This document shows, in pieces, positions 21,960 through 34,358 of a DNA stretch of 64,000 nt. The translations under genes were made by a program, and so were the position numbers. The stretch spans positions 1 through 64,000 of the forward strand of contig JAHLWZ010000253.1 of the NCBI GenBank assembly GCA_020536535.1, in the 5' to 3' direction. Under the pieces are notes generated by a model. The model searched no databases, had not been told where the DNA came from, and worked only from the letters and a program-made list of their open reading frames with translations. Positions within the stretch are counted from its first letter, which is position 1, and each line of letters opens with the position of its first letter. This DNA comes from Pelomyxa schiedti. Taxonomy: Eukaryota > Evosea > Pelobiontida > Pelomyxidae.

Positions 21960-24900
21960 ATTGCAACAGCACCCATACCTTTCAGGAAATATTTCCCAGT
22001 ATTACCTCACCCCTATGAGTATGGCACTAAGAGTATCCGTAAATTTCTATGTGTTAACTCAAACCCTGTTTTAGGCATGTGTATGTACCCTGGTTCAACC
22101 CATGGTACTACTCGTTCTTTTTTCAGCCAGAACCAAAAAAGTTCAGAATAGACTGCACCACCTCCAGTCGCTCCACCACTTGCTCTTCCAGCACTGGGAC
22201 TACACTGAATAACTCCCAAGTTCAAGTTTCCTTGTCACCAGCTGCTCTTCCTTCAAGTGTGTGGTCATTTTGAACTCATATGCCACCGCTGATTTACATA
22301 ACATGACTTAAGCAAATATTGGGTCTCCTTTGGAGGATTCCACTGTGGCCTCTCCAGCACTCTCAGCACTCACAGAGTCAACCCCTTCAAGGGGTACAAA
22401 CACCTTGCCTTTTGACCCAAAATCCTGTTCAGATAGACCTGTTTGCCAGCAAGTAGATGTCGTATCTATTGTTACGCAAACAACTCATGAGAGTTTGGGA
22501 AGTGATTGTCAACAGCCACTCCCTCTTACCACACGCTCGAAAAATACATTGGCATCAAGTACAGATGATTTCAAAGTAGGTGTTACTGCCACACCAATGG
22601 AAAGTTCTTCCCTTCACAGTGGTATTTACTCTTTTCTTTTTTCAGGACGACTTTGAGTTTGTACCAGTTCACCCAATGAAATCATTTGATTTTGAGCCTA
22701 CCGCACTCACGATTAAGATACATACACCTACATTGCAGGTAAATGCCTATATTTTTTCTCCCACTCTTTTCAATCCCTTAGGTGGTACCGCCTTATGCAA
22801 TGTATACGACGCAAATAAATCTCAATGGAGAAGAGTGTCAGGGGCCTCTTATATCTTTGTTGGGTGCAGACCTTTGGTTTGGCCTTTCCGAAGTAACGCA
22901 TTTCTCCCAGTAAACTTAAACTATATCCTTTCTGTAGGTCCACAACCCCAAGTGGGTAGTGACACCCTTGGGTTCTACTGTCTCCTGGGTAGCAACGTTC
23001 AACTCTCCTGATGGGTTTCCAGAAAAGGTACTGTAACTTGTTTTTCCCTCTCCTGACTTTCAAAGCCTGCATCAGGTGAGTTACTTTTTTTAGCTCCAAA
23101 CCAAGAAGAGTTTACTGGAACTTGTACTTTCGAATCATTTCAATCAGGTTCAGTACCACCAATCACTGTTTCCATTAGTGGAAAAAAGGTAATCGGATTC
23201 TGCGTCTCTCCTTATAACACTGTCGAATCAGCTCAAGCAAGTCGTTCATTTAACATATAATATCATAATTGAAGATAAGACTGCACCTTGCCTGATGAGT
23301 ATTGTTGGAGACGATATTTACTTCAATGATGCTCAGGTAAGATGAACTTCTCTGAACATCAGTAGCTCACCACTTCTAGGTCCAAGAAGCAAACTGGAAT
23401 GATACAACACTACAATGGGAGAACAATGATGTTACAAGTGGAAAGGTTAGACAAATTCACATCTTATTTTATTTCATTTTGCTTTCTGACAGCCGATGTC
23501 TGCTTTTTTGACTTTCTCCCCAAATAGAGAAAAATTTTTGGGTGTCTTCAAGTACGACAGTGTCACTCCACTTAATGTCAAAGGATCTTTGAGAGAGCAG
23601 GTAATCTAACTCATCCCTTTTGGCATTTACTAACAGGCACAGGGAGATATAAGTATTGAAGAAATTCTTCAGTTCATTGAAGGAGCAAATGGCTCACCCC
23701 AATTATATGACAGAGTTAAAAACTCATTTACAGACATGGTAGCAATCACATATAGAGAAATTGGTAACTCAAACTAGAAAACCAGAATTGGACTCAGAGA
23801 GTTTAGTACCACAGTCTTTGGGAGACCAAATGCAAACCTTTCTCTTCTTGGTCACAGAATCTACTTCGATCTTATTGAGGTGTGCTCTACTGGTTAGATA
23901 GTACCTTATCCTTCATAGGTGCATAATCCAACATGGTCTGAAACCACAGAGGGGCAACGAGTTACGTGGTCTGCTGAAGATAACAGTCTTGATAGCTCCC
24001 CAAGTGGTAAGGTAAGGATTAAGGAAAACTATGGTACTGTATACCAATTGGAATCAGCCTCAAGCAGCAGATATTATTTTCTCCTCTCAATTTTCTTCAT
24101 TCTCTGGGTCTTGTCTTAGTGGCCAGAAGTGTATTGATTTCTTCAGTGGGCTTCTACTTGCAGATTCCACAGTTACTGATGAAAGAAAAGAATTATTTTC
24201 TCATTTATGGTAGATTCTTGCATCAAAGGCACTGTTGCAGTCATGCGTTAGAAGATTCTTTTCAACTCAACTACGCAGAGACTTTGTCCAATCATTTATT
24301 TCCCAGGTGCTTACACTTTAGTCAAAGAGACTCTTATTTCCCTTTTAGCTTCCAGATAAGAGGCCTGATTTCAATCTTGTGGCTCTCCTGTTTGATGAGG
24401 AATTTTCTATTCACAAAGTTCTAAATTTTTCCAAAGTACATGATACTACTTGGAACCTCATTGTGGATCCAGGTGCAAATCACATCCCACCCAACTTATT
24501 TTAAAAAAAAAAAAACAAAAACAAGAAAATTTGACTATCCCTGTGGATGGCGTTCCTCCATTCACACACCAAGTGCGAGCTATACAACTTGCTGTTTACT
24601 GTTCCACTGGTATTGGCGAAATGAGTTTCTCTCTCCTTAAACGTAGCAGGGCAAACATTTTCCACATCTTCAAACATGGTTATTTGTGTTCATACTCCTA
24701 CAAAAAAGTATCACTCAAAATTTTGCCATCCTAACTCCGTTCAAGGGCTTTTGAGTGGGAAGTGAATTGTCTTGGCGACCACACTGGATTTTTGCCACTT
24801 TTATTTTTTAAATCACCACATTCTTCTCACTGGGAAGCTCAAGTACGCAAAATGTCAGTGCACTCATCACTTATGCCTTACGGGCTTGATTTAGATTATT

Positions 24901-25613
24901 GCTGTTCCCGAGCGAGTTTATTCATGGCAAGATACCAAGTCTGGGTATAGATCATGTCTACTGGACGCATTGCCTATCCCTGGCATGCTGCACAAAGTGA
25001 TGATATTGAAGGCAAACCTAGTCAACACGTTCTTCAACTACACCTAATATTTTAGGTTATTGAGGCAAAAATATCAACCGAGTCTCAGGAAATCCCTGCT
25101 TCGTAAGGCTTAGTGGTTTCTGCGCTTATCCTTACCGTCTCCAAAGATATGTCATCATTGAGCACGGAACATTCAAGGGATTAACTACGGTTTCAAAAAA
25201 GACCCTTAATCCGACGTGGAATCAGTCCTTTACTATACCGCTCACACAAGCACTGGTGCGCGTTCGCGTAGTCAACAAGAACTTAATTTTCGATGATGAA
25301 ATCGGCGAGGTAATTCCCAACGTTAAGTTTTGTTGCCATTGTTATTCACATACCGCATCAAACTGTTCTAATCAACACAAAGGTGAATGTGAACCTCGAC
25401 TGTGGCATTACACCCTCAACAACAAGGGCACCGGCCCTCCCTCCTTTAGACAGCAGTGCATCAACACCATGGGTTCCACTACTCGTTGGTACTCCGGGTC
25501 CTTATCCACTACAACACAGAACCAGAAAAGGAGCCTCAGAAGCTGTACTTGTAGTTGGCACTATCCACCTAGAGTTTGACTTTGGCTATGAAGAGTACTT
25601 GAGAAAGTCGTAA
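21960..25613 (+). CDS. Multi-C2-domain protein, intron-rich
   Basis: A chain of plus-strand exons separated by 30-60 nt introns. The last domain (about 25050-25420) is a recognisable C2 fold: Y-V-I-I-E-H-G, then K-K-T-L-N-P-T-W-N-Q-S-F and F-D-D-E-I-G-E. Earlier sequence contains three weaker copies of the same layout, each a strand ending G-x-x-I-Y-F or similar followed by an N-P/N-W-x-W motif: about 22790-23030, 23230-23450 and 23790-24010. The middle copies are followed by F-L-G-V-F-K-Y, the usual late C2 strand. C2 domains bind membranes, often with calcium. The first part is Ser/Thr-rich. Stretches from 24040 to 25000 are poorly resolved. Start unknown; the Q-rich stretch at 21.5 kb may belong to it. 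The stop at 25613 follows V-G-T-I-H-L-E-F-D-F. A membrane trafficking or signalling role is inference. Confidence 0.6.
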
Positions 25614-25735
25614 TGAAGCCCTGAAAGCACCATCAGTACTAGAATACAAACAAGGAGTTGCCGGATGGTACTTCGCAAAATAATAAAAATTTGCCGTTGC
25701 TTACAGTATGTTTTTTCACAATACAATTTTTTCTT

Positions 25736-28700
25736 TCAGCTGTTATGTGATGATGTGGAGTGGGAATGTCTGTGCATGTGCCTTTGGAAACTCTCTCTTG
25801 AATGGGCAGATGGTGTTAATGTAATAGTGAGGGAGCTTCCTGGGGTTGTTTGGGCCAGTAGGTTCTGTGATGATAATGATTCCCGGAGCTGTGTGAGCTC
25901 TGGGGTTGAGGTGAGTGAGGGGGAAACTGATGAACTGGCTAAGCTTGATGGGATGGATGAGGGTGGTGGTGCTTTCTCAAACTCAGCTAGCAGTTCACCA
26001 GCCAATCGCACCACAATCTTGGGCATTCCTGGCTGTTCCTTGATTGCCTCCACTTTGGGTTTCATGGAGAAGTGCGCAATGAGCTGCGCCTTGCGGTGTG
26101 AGGAGCATTTGGAAAATAGATGCTGCAGCATTTGCATCAGTTGTATTTTCACCTCAGCTTTTACTGAGGTTTCCATCATCTTTTCCAGCAAAATTCCAAC
26201 AAACGCTGTATGTGCTACTTGCCTTGTTACAATGGAGGATGATTTGATTATTCGACCCAAAGGTGACACAATATTTGCTTCTGCCTCGGCTTTTTCAAAT
26301 ACAGTCATGAGTTTGTCAATTTGGCGTGTGTGCTTCAATACGCGACTCACAGGCTCTTTTTCCGTCTCCGACCTTCATTTCCAGTTACTTTACATCTACT
26401 GAATCTATTCATGTAATGCATACCACTTGGCGATACACTCGAGAGCCATAGACATATAACCTCTTTCCTGAAGGACTCTGAGCATGCAATCAAATACACC
26501 ATGTTTCCAAAGAACTGGGCGGATGGCCGATATGCTAGGTAGTTCGACAAGGAGTTGAATACAGGGAGGCCTCAAAACGCGATCGGATGAATATTTCTAT
26601 TTACCGGGTTGATGGCACAAAGGGTTGTTGTAGCACGTACAACTAAATGAGGAACAATTCCTGCATCTACTGCTTCAATTTCCCTTTCCGAGTTAAGACT
26701 GCACAAGCTAGCAAGTACTGTGAGCATCTCAAGACGAATCTTGCATAGTGACGATGAGTGCAACGAAATGAAGGAGAGCGGCATACATTTACAGAAAGTT
26801 TCTCAGGGTCACGTTCAGGGATTTTGTCAAGTCGTTCCACTAAGCCAGTAACCAATCCTGCTTGTTGTAAGGCAGGTATTAGACTCAGGCTTTCAGATGA
26901 AGACAATCCCCTGAAGCACTTGATAATATTTAACTTTCCAATAGAGGGTAAACTATCCAAAATAGGAAGTAGAGCTTTTGTCTTATAAATGCAGGGTCAG
27001 TGCAAGTCGCCAACAAACCTCTAAGAAGCTTCGGCTTCACAAGAAACTCCTTGACATCTAGATCTGCCTGCGCCAGCGTGCGCAAGAGACTGGTCATTTT
27101 CTCAATCAACGGAACTGTGGAGCTGGCTGGGTCTTTGTCAGCAGCCACAGCAGGTAATATTTCAATGATTGTATCCGCAAGGGAGGAGTAGGCAAAAAGT
27201 CTGTCAAAGGTGTTATTTTTGTTTGAACAAAGCTGAGCGTAAGGAAATACCGGCAAATGTCATTGTTTGGGGCTGCACCTCCCTGGACAGGCCCAAAAAT
27301 TCTCACAATGGTATCTATTCCAGTGGAAACAATATCGCGATTATCAGCGTAATAGCTTCTTATCAAGGAGACCAGTACGGAGGGACCACTGCAAGACATA
27401 AACATCTGCGCGGTAGGTGCCTGCGGAATTTCGAGTTAATAAAGGAAAGGTGTCGGTTCTTATAGACATGTATACCTGAAGAGTGGTATCCCCGGATGTG
27501 TTATCAGGGCAAAGGGACTGAACGAATTTAGCTACTTCGGCACGAACCGGTGTCAGAAAGTCGGTGCTGGCAAATCGAGTTACAGCCGGAATTACGCCAA
27601 GGATTGCCATGCTTAACTGCAAATCTGGGCAATTGGTGATAATCTTTGTTTTGAGGCGGTGGAGGCCGAGGTTTTTTGTGAGAAATGGTTTGTATTATGT
27701 AAGGAAAACAGACCTGGTTTATGAGACGAAGTAAAGGTAATAGTACATTGGGTGTTGGATTGCTTAGAAGTTGCACATATGTCATCAGCCCTTGTTTAAC
27801 AAGCCTGGGTTTTACTGCTGGTTGCTTGGTATAATTCCCAAAAATGTCCGTCTTGAGAAGTGAGTACAACTAGAGAACTCAGAACACTACCAGTGAATTA
27901 AGTGTTTTTATAAGGTCTGGTTCTGGAGTTGACACTTTCAGTAACTTTTCAAAGTTTGAAACTTCATTAACTTTAGATACAATCTCTTGTTTTTGTCTTT
28001 CTTTTTCTTCATCTGAACGCTTTTTAGAGTCTGAAAACAAATTTTGGTGTACCTTCTTCGTCATCACTAGTTTCAATTGCATCAAAAATATCATCCTCAG
28101 GTGCTTCGTCATGTGCCGCCACAGGAGCTTTGATCTTTAATTCTAGAACTCCACCATCGCGGGATTTGCCTTGAATTCCTAACAAAATGTCACTAAATAT
28201 TCAGTTGAACTAAGTGGTACCGATATCCAGGTCAAAAGAGCCACTGTCATCATCAGTGTTTGCCTGGATATGCGCCAAGGCCTGACAAATCATTAATGGG
28301 GAAAACACAGAAACAAAGAAAAGAGACCTTTTCCAATGATGTTGGTGTATTTGCCTTTGATGTTTGTGACTGTGAAGTGACTACAGATGAGGATCTGGGC
28401 CCTTTATATTAATTATGGGTTGGCATGACACAAAAAGAAGAGACACACGGCGTAGGGCCTCAGTAAGTGGGCCATTACGACTACGAACTGTGAGTGCAGC
28501 AGTCGGAATTGGGTGGTCATCTTCAAAGCAATCCAAGTCATCATCCAAGATGTCCTTCAGAGAATATCAGAATAAATGGAGAAGATATGAATTACCGGTA
28601 GTTTGAGGGGGAGTGGGGACGGCTTTGGGGTGGGCTTAGGAACTTCTACAAGTTTAGGGGGTCTTTAAATCGATGTGAGAGTTAAGAAGTATCAGGATTG

Positions 28701-30630
28701 ACCAACTTTGGAGAAGCTGGAAGGTGCAGAACAGGAATATCTTCCATATCAAAAGCTTCATCCCAATCATTATCCACATCTGGTTTTATGTTCACCTTTG
28801 GAGGTGGTGGTGCAGCCTGGAACATGCTATTGCTCCAGTTAAAAATAAACCACTAACAAAGGATTAACTTCTCCAGAGACACTCGGCCAGAAGGCTTTGT
28901 TTCAATTGAGGCAATAGGTTCAATGGCTACTTTGGATATAGGTTTTTGGGGTGATGGTTGAGGGACAGCTTGGCTTGTTGCTTTTTGGGGCTTTGGTGCT
29001 TTCTTAAGTTTCTCATTTTTCAGTTTGTTTATAAGTTGTCCAACACCAGGGTCATCGTCAGTTGCATCCGGTCCATGCGGAACTTCTGATTGAGCATCCT
29101 GGGGAAATGGAAGAAGGAGAAGTGGGAGAACAAAGACAAACCACAGTTCTTTTGGCATCCGTGATCCATCTGTGTTTCAACAATTGTTGTGCACCAAGAC
29201 GTCTTGAAGGGTCTTTTTGCAAGGCATCCATCAGCCATTCACGTAAACTCTTGGTTGATCCACTTGAGTAACAGAAATTACATAAACAAGCAAAGTACAC
29301 AGCAATTCACCACAGCCATGAAAAAAAATTTTCATACAGGTGACACAGTCTCTGGTATTGGTGGAGAGTCATCCTGTACAATGCGAAATAAAGCGGACAT
29401 TGGTACAAGGTCAAAGTATGGGGGAGCCCCTGTAAGGAGCTCGATAACAGTGCAACCGACACTCCTGAGCTCAGTTAATGCAATAAAATGGGGAAAACTG
29501 AGGCAAGCAATAATAAATGGGGTGGAGAACAAACCAGATATCAGACTTTGTGGTAGCTCCACTCAGATCAATGATCTCAGGAGCCACTTGTGAAGTGTTA
29601 AAGTTTTTTTCAAAAAATTAACCAACTGACATACTCCAATAAGGAGACCCCATAACAGACATATTATTTGTTTGGTTAACCAGAGAGGCAACCCCAAAAT
29701 CAGCTATCTTGATTTCACTATCCTTAGTTACCAGTATAACAGTAAAGGAAAACAATTTGTGTGTGCATTTATGGGTTTTTTTAAACAAAGTGGATATAAA
29801 TGTTGGCAGCTTTGATATCCCTTCGAAGTTGTCAGTCATAGGAAGAAGGGGATTTTTCACCATACCTATGTATGACACCTTCGTCATGTAGAAAAATTAA
29901 TCCTTCCAGAACCTAGTTAGGGTAAGCCATTACATCAGCTGAAATTCGGTAAAATACTTGAGCTATGTAAACTGCAATTAACAGTTCTGGAAAATTTCCG
30001 TATTTTTTTAATATACTCTGCAGTGAACCATTCTCAATGTATCTATAAATCATCAATCAAGATCCCTCAAAAAATTAAAACTACTCACTCCATAACAATG
30101 TTGAGATGCTCACTTGTTTGACAGTATGTGATATATCGCACAATGTTTTTGTGGTTTAAACTTTCCAGTAGATCAATCTCAGCCTACACGGCAAGGTGCG
30201 GTTACCAAAAGAAGGATTCCCTTAGAAATTTCGTTACCAACGAACCATTATATTATCCAACTGTTCTTTAGGCAGATTGGAGAGCTGAATTTGTTTTATA
30301 GCAACAAATTTGGCAGTTTCAAGGTGCAACCCTGAACACAGAAAGTAAGTGATTACTAAGGCAGTCACATTAAGATGAACCTTGGTACACAGTCCCAAAA
30401 CCGCCCTTTCCAATTTTGGGGCCAATTGTCTAAAATTACACAGAAGCAGGAGAAAGAAAGCAGAGCAAGAGTAAGAAATGCATTCCCACAATCAAAGAAA
30501 AGTGAAAAGTAACAAAGTAGTGGAAGTGAAAAGGGGAAAGGGGAGCACAGAGTGATCTTGCTACACACATAAGTTCCTTTTTTGGTTTTGATTCGCTGAG
30601 TCGGTGGTTGAACGCCCGGAGTCGGGGCAT
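25736..30630 (-). CDS. sepA: SepA/Cdc7-type MAP3K-epsilon protein kinase with HEAT-like repeats
   Basis: Ser/Thr kinase of the septation-initiation group (fission yeast Cdc7, Aspergillus SepH, Dictyostelium SepA, plant MAP3K-epsilon), acting in cytokinesis control. Seen: G-K-G-G-F-G-T-V (30400), V-A-I-K-Q-I (30280), [11 protein letters not shown] (29690), G-S-P-Y-W (29640), [16 protein letters not shown] (29440) and D-P-S-R-R-L-G-A (29200). A K/P-rich linker follows. Then a long helical-repeat region ends in the family-specific block with [11 protein letters not shown] (26260) and H-F-S-M-K-P-K-V-E (26060), and a S/T-rich tail. About 25 introns. The start M-P-R-L-R-A-F-N-H at 30630 is the first ATG; splicing at its phase-0 donor (TGT/GTAGCAAG) leads straight to the glycine loop. 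Divergent from the ferredoxin fusion gene. Confidence 0.92.
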
Positions 30631-30864
30631 CGCTGCCCAGTCCGTCTCCAAAAAATGGTGGGTTCGACGTCGCGTTGTCTTTCGGGCCCCGTTAAATGTG
30701 AGCCTTGGCCTGGTCTACTCGATAGTTGTTTTTTCTTGGTGTTGTTTGTTTTGTTTTCCTGTTCTTCGGCTCTTTCACCATAAATTTTGATAAAGAGATC
30801 CAGGCAGCATAAAAACAAGCGGAGCGGAACGCGTTTATGTCCCGCATTTTTTTCCCTTGGCACG

Positions 30865-32297
30865 ATGTTAGTGATGGAGCAGGGGAGTGGTGCCAACCGG
30901 CGACGCGTTGTTGCGGTGATGTGCTACTCACTTATGGGACACACTCGGCACGTGGCCGATTACCTTTGCTCCGCGCTTTCGTCGATCTCTCCCAACTTGG
31001 TCGCGGCACAGGTCGTCGACATTGTTCCTGCCGTGAGGCACGCCTCGTTCCCACAATCCAGTACCGCCTTGGCCGGTACTTTTCCCCTTCTTGGTGCATT
31101 TAAGGCTGGCACTGTGACCCTCTACTTTTTTTTTCACTTCTTAGTTACTATTTAAGAACAGGATTCCAAAAGCTACGCCGACGCAATGGCCATTTTAGCT
31201 ACAAGTGAGGTCGTTGGTGTGTGCTTTTTATCCTGGGGTTTATGTCCCCCACCAGGAGTTAGAGAATTTCTGCATAATGTAGGTACTTTTTTTTTTCTTT
31301 TTTTTTTTATCAAAGTTACACTATTACCCTTTTCACAAAAGAATGGAGCAATAACTCTTAACAATATAAAGATACCAAGTAGTTTTCTCTGTGGAAAGCC
31401 CGTGTTTGCATTTTGCACCTATGGGCAGTTGGCTGGATATTGTGCAGAAGATGCTATAAGTATTCTGTGTAGCAAGGGCGCTATAAGTTTCTCGGTTCGA
31501 TCACATCTTTGCGACAAGGGCACTCAATTTTTTTTTAACAGACTTTTTCCGTCCAAGCACCAGATACCTGGCTTTGGTATTCCCCCAGGAAACCGAGAAA
31601 GTATGTATGGGGAACAGATTGCATGCTCCCAGCGCAAAACTTTGCCATTAAACTGAACCGCGAACTAAACACCTTCTGGATGACCCACTCACCCCCATCC
31701 TATCCCACATACAAGTGGAGGAGATACATACCATTCCGAAACTTTCCCTCACGAGTAAGGTACTCCGTTCCCTGACTCTCCAGTCTAATTTCCAAATAGA
31801 TTCTGAGATATGTCATGGGCCCCATACACTACGACCCCACCAAGTGCAGGCCGTGCGGGAAGTGTGTCAAACTATGCCCAGTCTCTGCCCTCACACACTT
31901 ACGCCACTCTCATTCCCAACAATCACTACCAACCGATATCAGCAACAACATTGAGGACCTGAGGCCCGTCTACAACTACAGTCACTGCCTCGTCTGCGGC
32001 CGTTGTGTGGCCTCGTGCCCCCATAATGCATTTAGTGCCTGCGGCATCTCACACACCACCCACAACATCCACGTGATGCCAATCTCGGCTGACCGTGGGG
32101 CCATTCCGCAGCCACAGAATCAATTGGGACTGAAACCGAAGCAGGATACACTGAACCTTACCCAGGCTGGCCCCAACAATTGGACGTGGGTGTACATGCA
32201 ATGCAACTTTGCGAGGGCAATGACACACAGGAGCCTTTTTTGGCTGGCTTTGCTGTGCCTCCTTTTTGTCAGCGTCATTTCGTTCTTTTTTTTGTGA
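30865..32297 (+). CDS. Flavodoxin-like / 2x[4Fe-4S] ferredoxin fusion with C-terminal membrane anchor
   Basis: Resembles the EFR1-family proteins of anaerobes: a flavodoxin-like domain fused to a bacterial-type ferredoxin. The N-terminus has the FMN-loop pattern C-Y-S-L-M-G-H-T-R (about 30925). A middle part after introns reads K-P-V-F-A-F-C-T-Y-G-Q (31400). Two classical clusters follow, C-R-P-C-G-K-C-V-K-L-C-P (31845) and C-L-V-C-G-R-C-V-A-S-C-P (31990). The last 21 residues (32235-32297) are a strongly hydrophobic helix at the extreme C-terminus, as in tail-anchored proteins. Expected activity is electron transfer between FMN and Fe-S carriers; the partner is unknown. It supports an anaerobic lifestyle. 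At least three introns, one holding two T runs at about 31288. ATG 30865 lies 235 bp from the divergent SepA-like start. Confidence 0.87.
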
Positions 32298-32402
32298 GAG
32301 AACAAAAGAAAAGGTGTCACTTTCTCACCTCAACTTCCCTCGGATTCTCCGCCACTGAGAAACCATCAAAAACATTTTTTTGAGGAAAAAGGGGAAAGGG
32401 AG

Positions 32403-33394
32403 ATGGCGCAGCTGTACCAGTCGTTAAATCCCAGCGAGACGATATACTGGGACAAAAAGACGTTTACGTGGGAGGACTTCCAGGAGGCCATTGTGCGGAC
32501 CTCGACGTTGTACATAGGCAATTTGTCATTTTATACCAGCGAGGAGCAGATCCACGAGCTCTTTTCAAAGTGCGGCAGTACGTGCTCTTCACTATGCCTC
32601 TCGAATGTTGCCGTTTACGCTCTCTTTCTCCGCGTTCTGGTGGCGGCATTTTATGGTGACAAAAGGCAAAATAGGTATTAAGAGAATTATAATGGGATTG
32701 GACTACCAGAAGAAGACCCCTTGCGGCTTTGCTTTCGTAGAGTATCAAATCACCAATTACAAAACCTCCCGGCGCCTAATTGCACCCCAAGACTTTAGCC
32801 CTACCCTTTTTTGAGGAAACAAGCAATTAACCACAAATTGCAGGTATTACCAGAGATCAGACGCTGCAGACGCAATTAAATACATAAACGGCACGAGACT
32901 TGACGACAGGTTAATTCGCACAGACTGGGATCCCGGTTGGAAGCAGGGCAGACAGTTTGGACGTGGACCAAGTGGTGGGCAGGTATTTTGTTGCCCACAA
33001 CTGACCGTCATGATTACCGCTATACCCGCACAGATTAGAGACGAATTCCGTGAGGATTTCGATCCTGGGCGAGGGGGATTGGGTGCCATGGCAAAGAAGC
33101 GAACTGACGTTGTTGCCACTGTGGGCGCCACGGGATTCCCCATTTCCCCCGGCGTTGTACCCACTCCACCTCAAAGACAAAGTACGTTCGACTTTTACTT
33201 TCTGTGCCTGACAAAGAACAGTTAAGAGACCCCCCGATGAGAGAGAATCATCACCAACAACTAAAAGATACCGCTACTCCTCTGACGTGAGTCGGTTTGT
33301 TTCAAGTTTTATTCCCTTAGTTTCTCCATAGAACCCTCGATTTGAACACAAGCACGGGAGACGGGGCTCTGATGATGAAAATCACTCGGAGTAA
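32403..33394 (+). CDS. ncbp2: Nuclear cap-binding protein subunit 2 (CBP20)
   Basis: Small subunit of the nuclear cap-binding complex. It binds the m7G cap of new transcripts together with CBP80. The start M-A-Q-L-Y-Q-S-L and the Tyr residues of the cap stack are present, followed by one RRM: RNP2 L-Y-I-G-N-L (32510) and RNP1 C-G-F-A-F-V-E-Y (32720). The signature [19 protein letters not shown] and I-R-T-D-W-D-P-G (32855-32935) follows, with the G-R-Q-F-G-R-G tail. Introns lie within the RRM, before R-S-D-A, and in the C-terminal third; the last exon ends D-D-E-N-H-S-E. The start lies only 105 bp after the upstream stop. Confidence 0.95.
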
Positions 33395-33449
33395 ATAACA
33401 AAACAAATAGAAGCAGAACTTCGTCTAGTTACTTTTTCTTCCTATCAAA

Positions 33450-34208
33450 TTATGAATAGCCACCATTAGCAAAATCAGCAAACTGGAAAAAAGGAGTTAG
33501 GTTGAAGTCTGTGTTATTCCATTTTACATAAAAAATTGTGGGGAGTACCTCATTGAAGGAAATTTTTCCATTGTGGTTAGAATCCAACTTTGCCAAAGCT
33601 TGTTGCTCAGTGAGGGTGGTCAGATGGCGTTTCACAAGGTCGGCATACAGGGCCTTGAACTCTGTGCGGTCCAGTTGCCCAGACTTGTCCTTATCAAAGA
33701 AGCTGAAGTACTCTAACAAGTTGTTGTGTGCCCTCAGTGATAAATACATAAGGCAAGGATGCTACACACGGGAAGCTTGTTTTCTCCTCGCCATCTCTGC
33801 GGCATCGAGGTCCCTGAATTTATCAGCACGGCGCCACCACGCAAGGAATTCCTGTAAAAGATCGCCCATGACTTTTAAATACATGTTCGTGTTGGGGTGT
33901 GTATATTCATTGCATTATTTATACACAAAGTAAGGTAAGTAACAAATGAGTGCTTACATTGTAGAGTACGTGGCCGTCGCCGTTGACGTCGATCTGCCTC
34001 AGCACGTCACTCAACTGAGTTGGTGTCAGGAAGTAGCCCAGCTCGTACAGCATCGAGTGCACTTCACTTGTTTCCAACGACCCGGTGCCATCAGCATCGT
34101 ACTTGGAGAACACTGACCGAATCTACACGCACACACCCCTCTTGGTTAGAAAGCCAACAACACAAAAACCGAATGACATACGATCATCTCTGGTGTGTTG
34201 GCGTCCAT
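33450..34208 (-). CDS. EF-hand calcium-binding protein, about four EF hands
   Basis: Small Ca2+-binding protein. The start M-D-A-N-T-P-E-M-I is joined across an intron (34123-34181 region) to I-R-S-V-F-S-K-Y-D-A-D-G-T-G-S-L, a canonical EF loop. A second loop, D-V-N-G-D-G-H-V (33975), is followed by the W-W-R-R-A-D-K-F helix. A third, D-K-D-K-S-G-Q-L-D (33690), and a fourth, D-S-N-H-N-G-K-I-S (33575), follow. All have acidic residues at the loop positions needed for calcium. The C-terminus is F-A-D-F-A-N-G-G-Y-S. Four or five introns. Similar small EF-hand proteins are common in amoebae (including granule proteins of Entamoeba), but no orthologue can be named. Convergent with the CBP20 gene, 55 bp apart. 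Confidence 0.87.
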
Positions 34209-34358
34209 TTCGTGTGGCTTGTTTCGTTTTTTTTTTTATTTTTGTTTGTTTTAAACGGGTATGAGATTTTTTAGAGGAAAGGAGCAAAACCATGCAAACT
34301 TTCAAGGTTTCAACAGACAAAAGTGATAAAATAGGTAAGGAAGGTATGTGTTGGTTTT

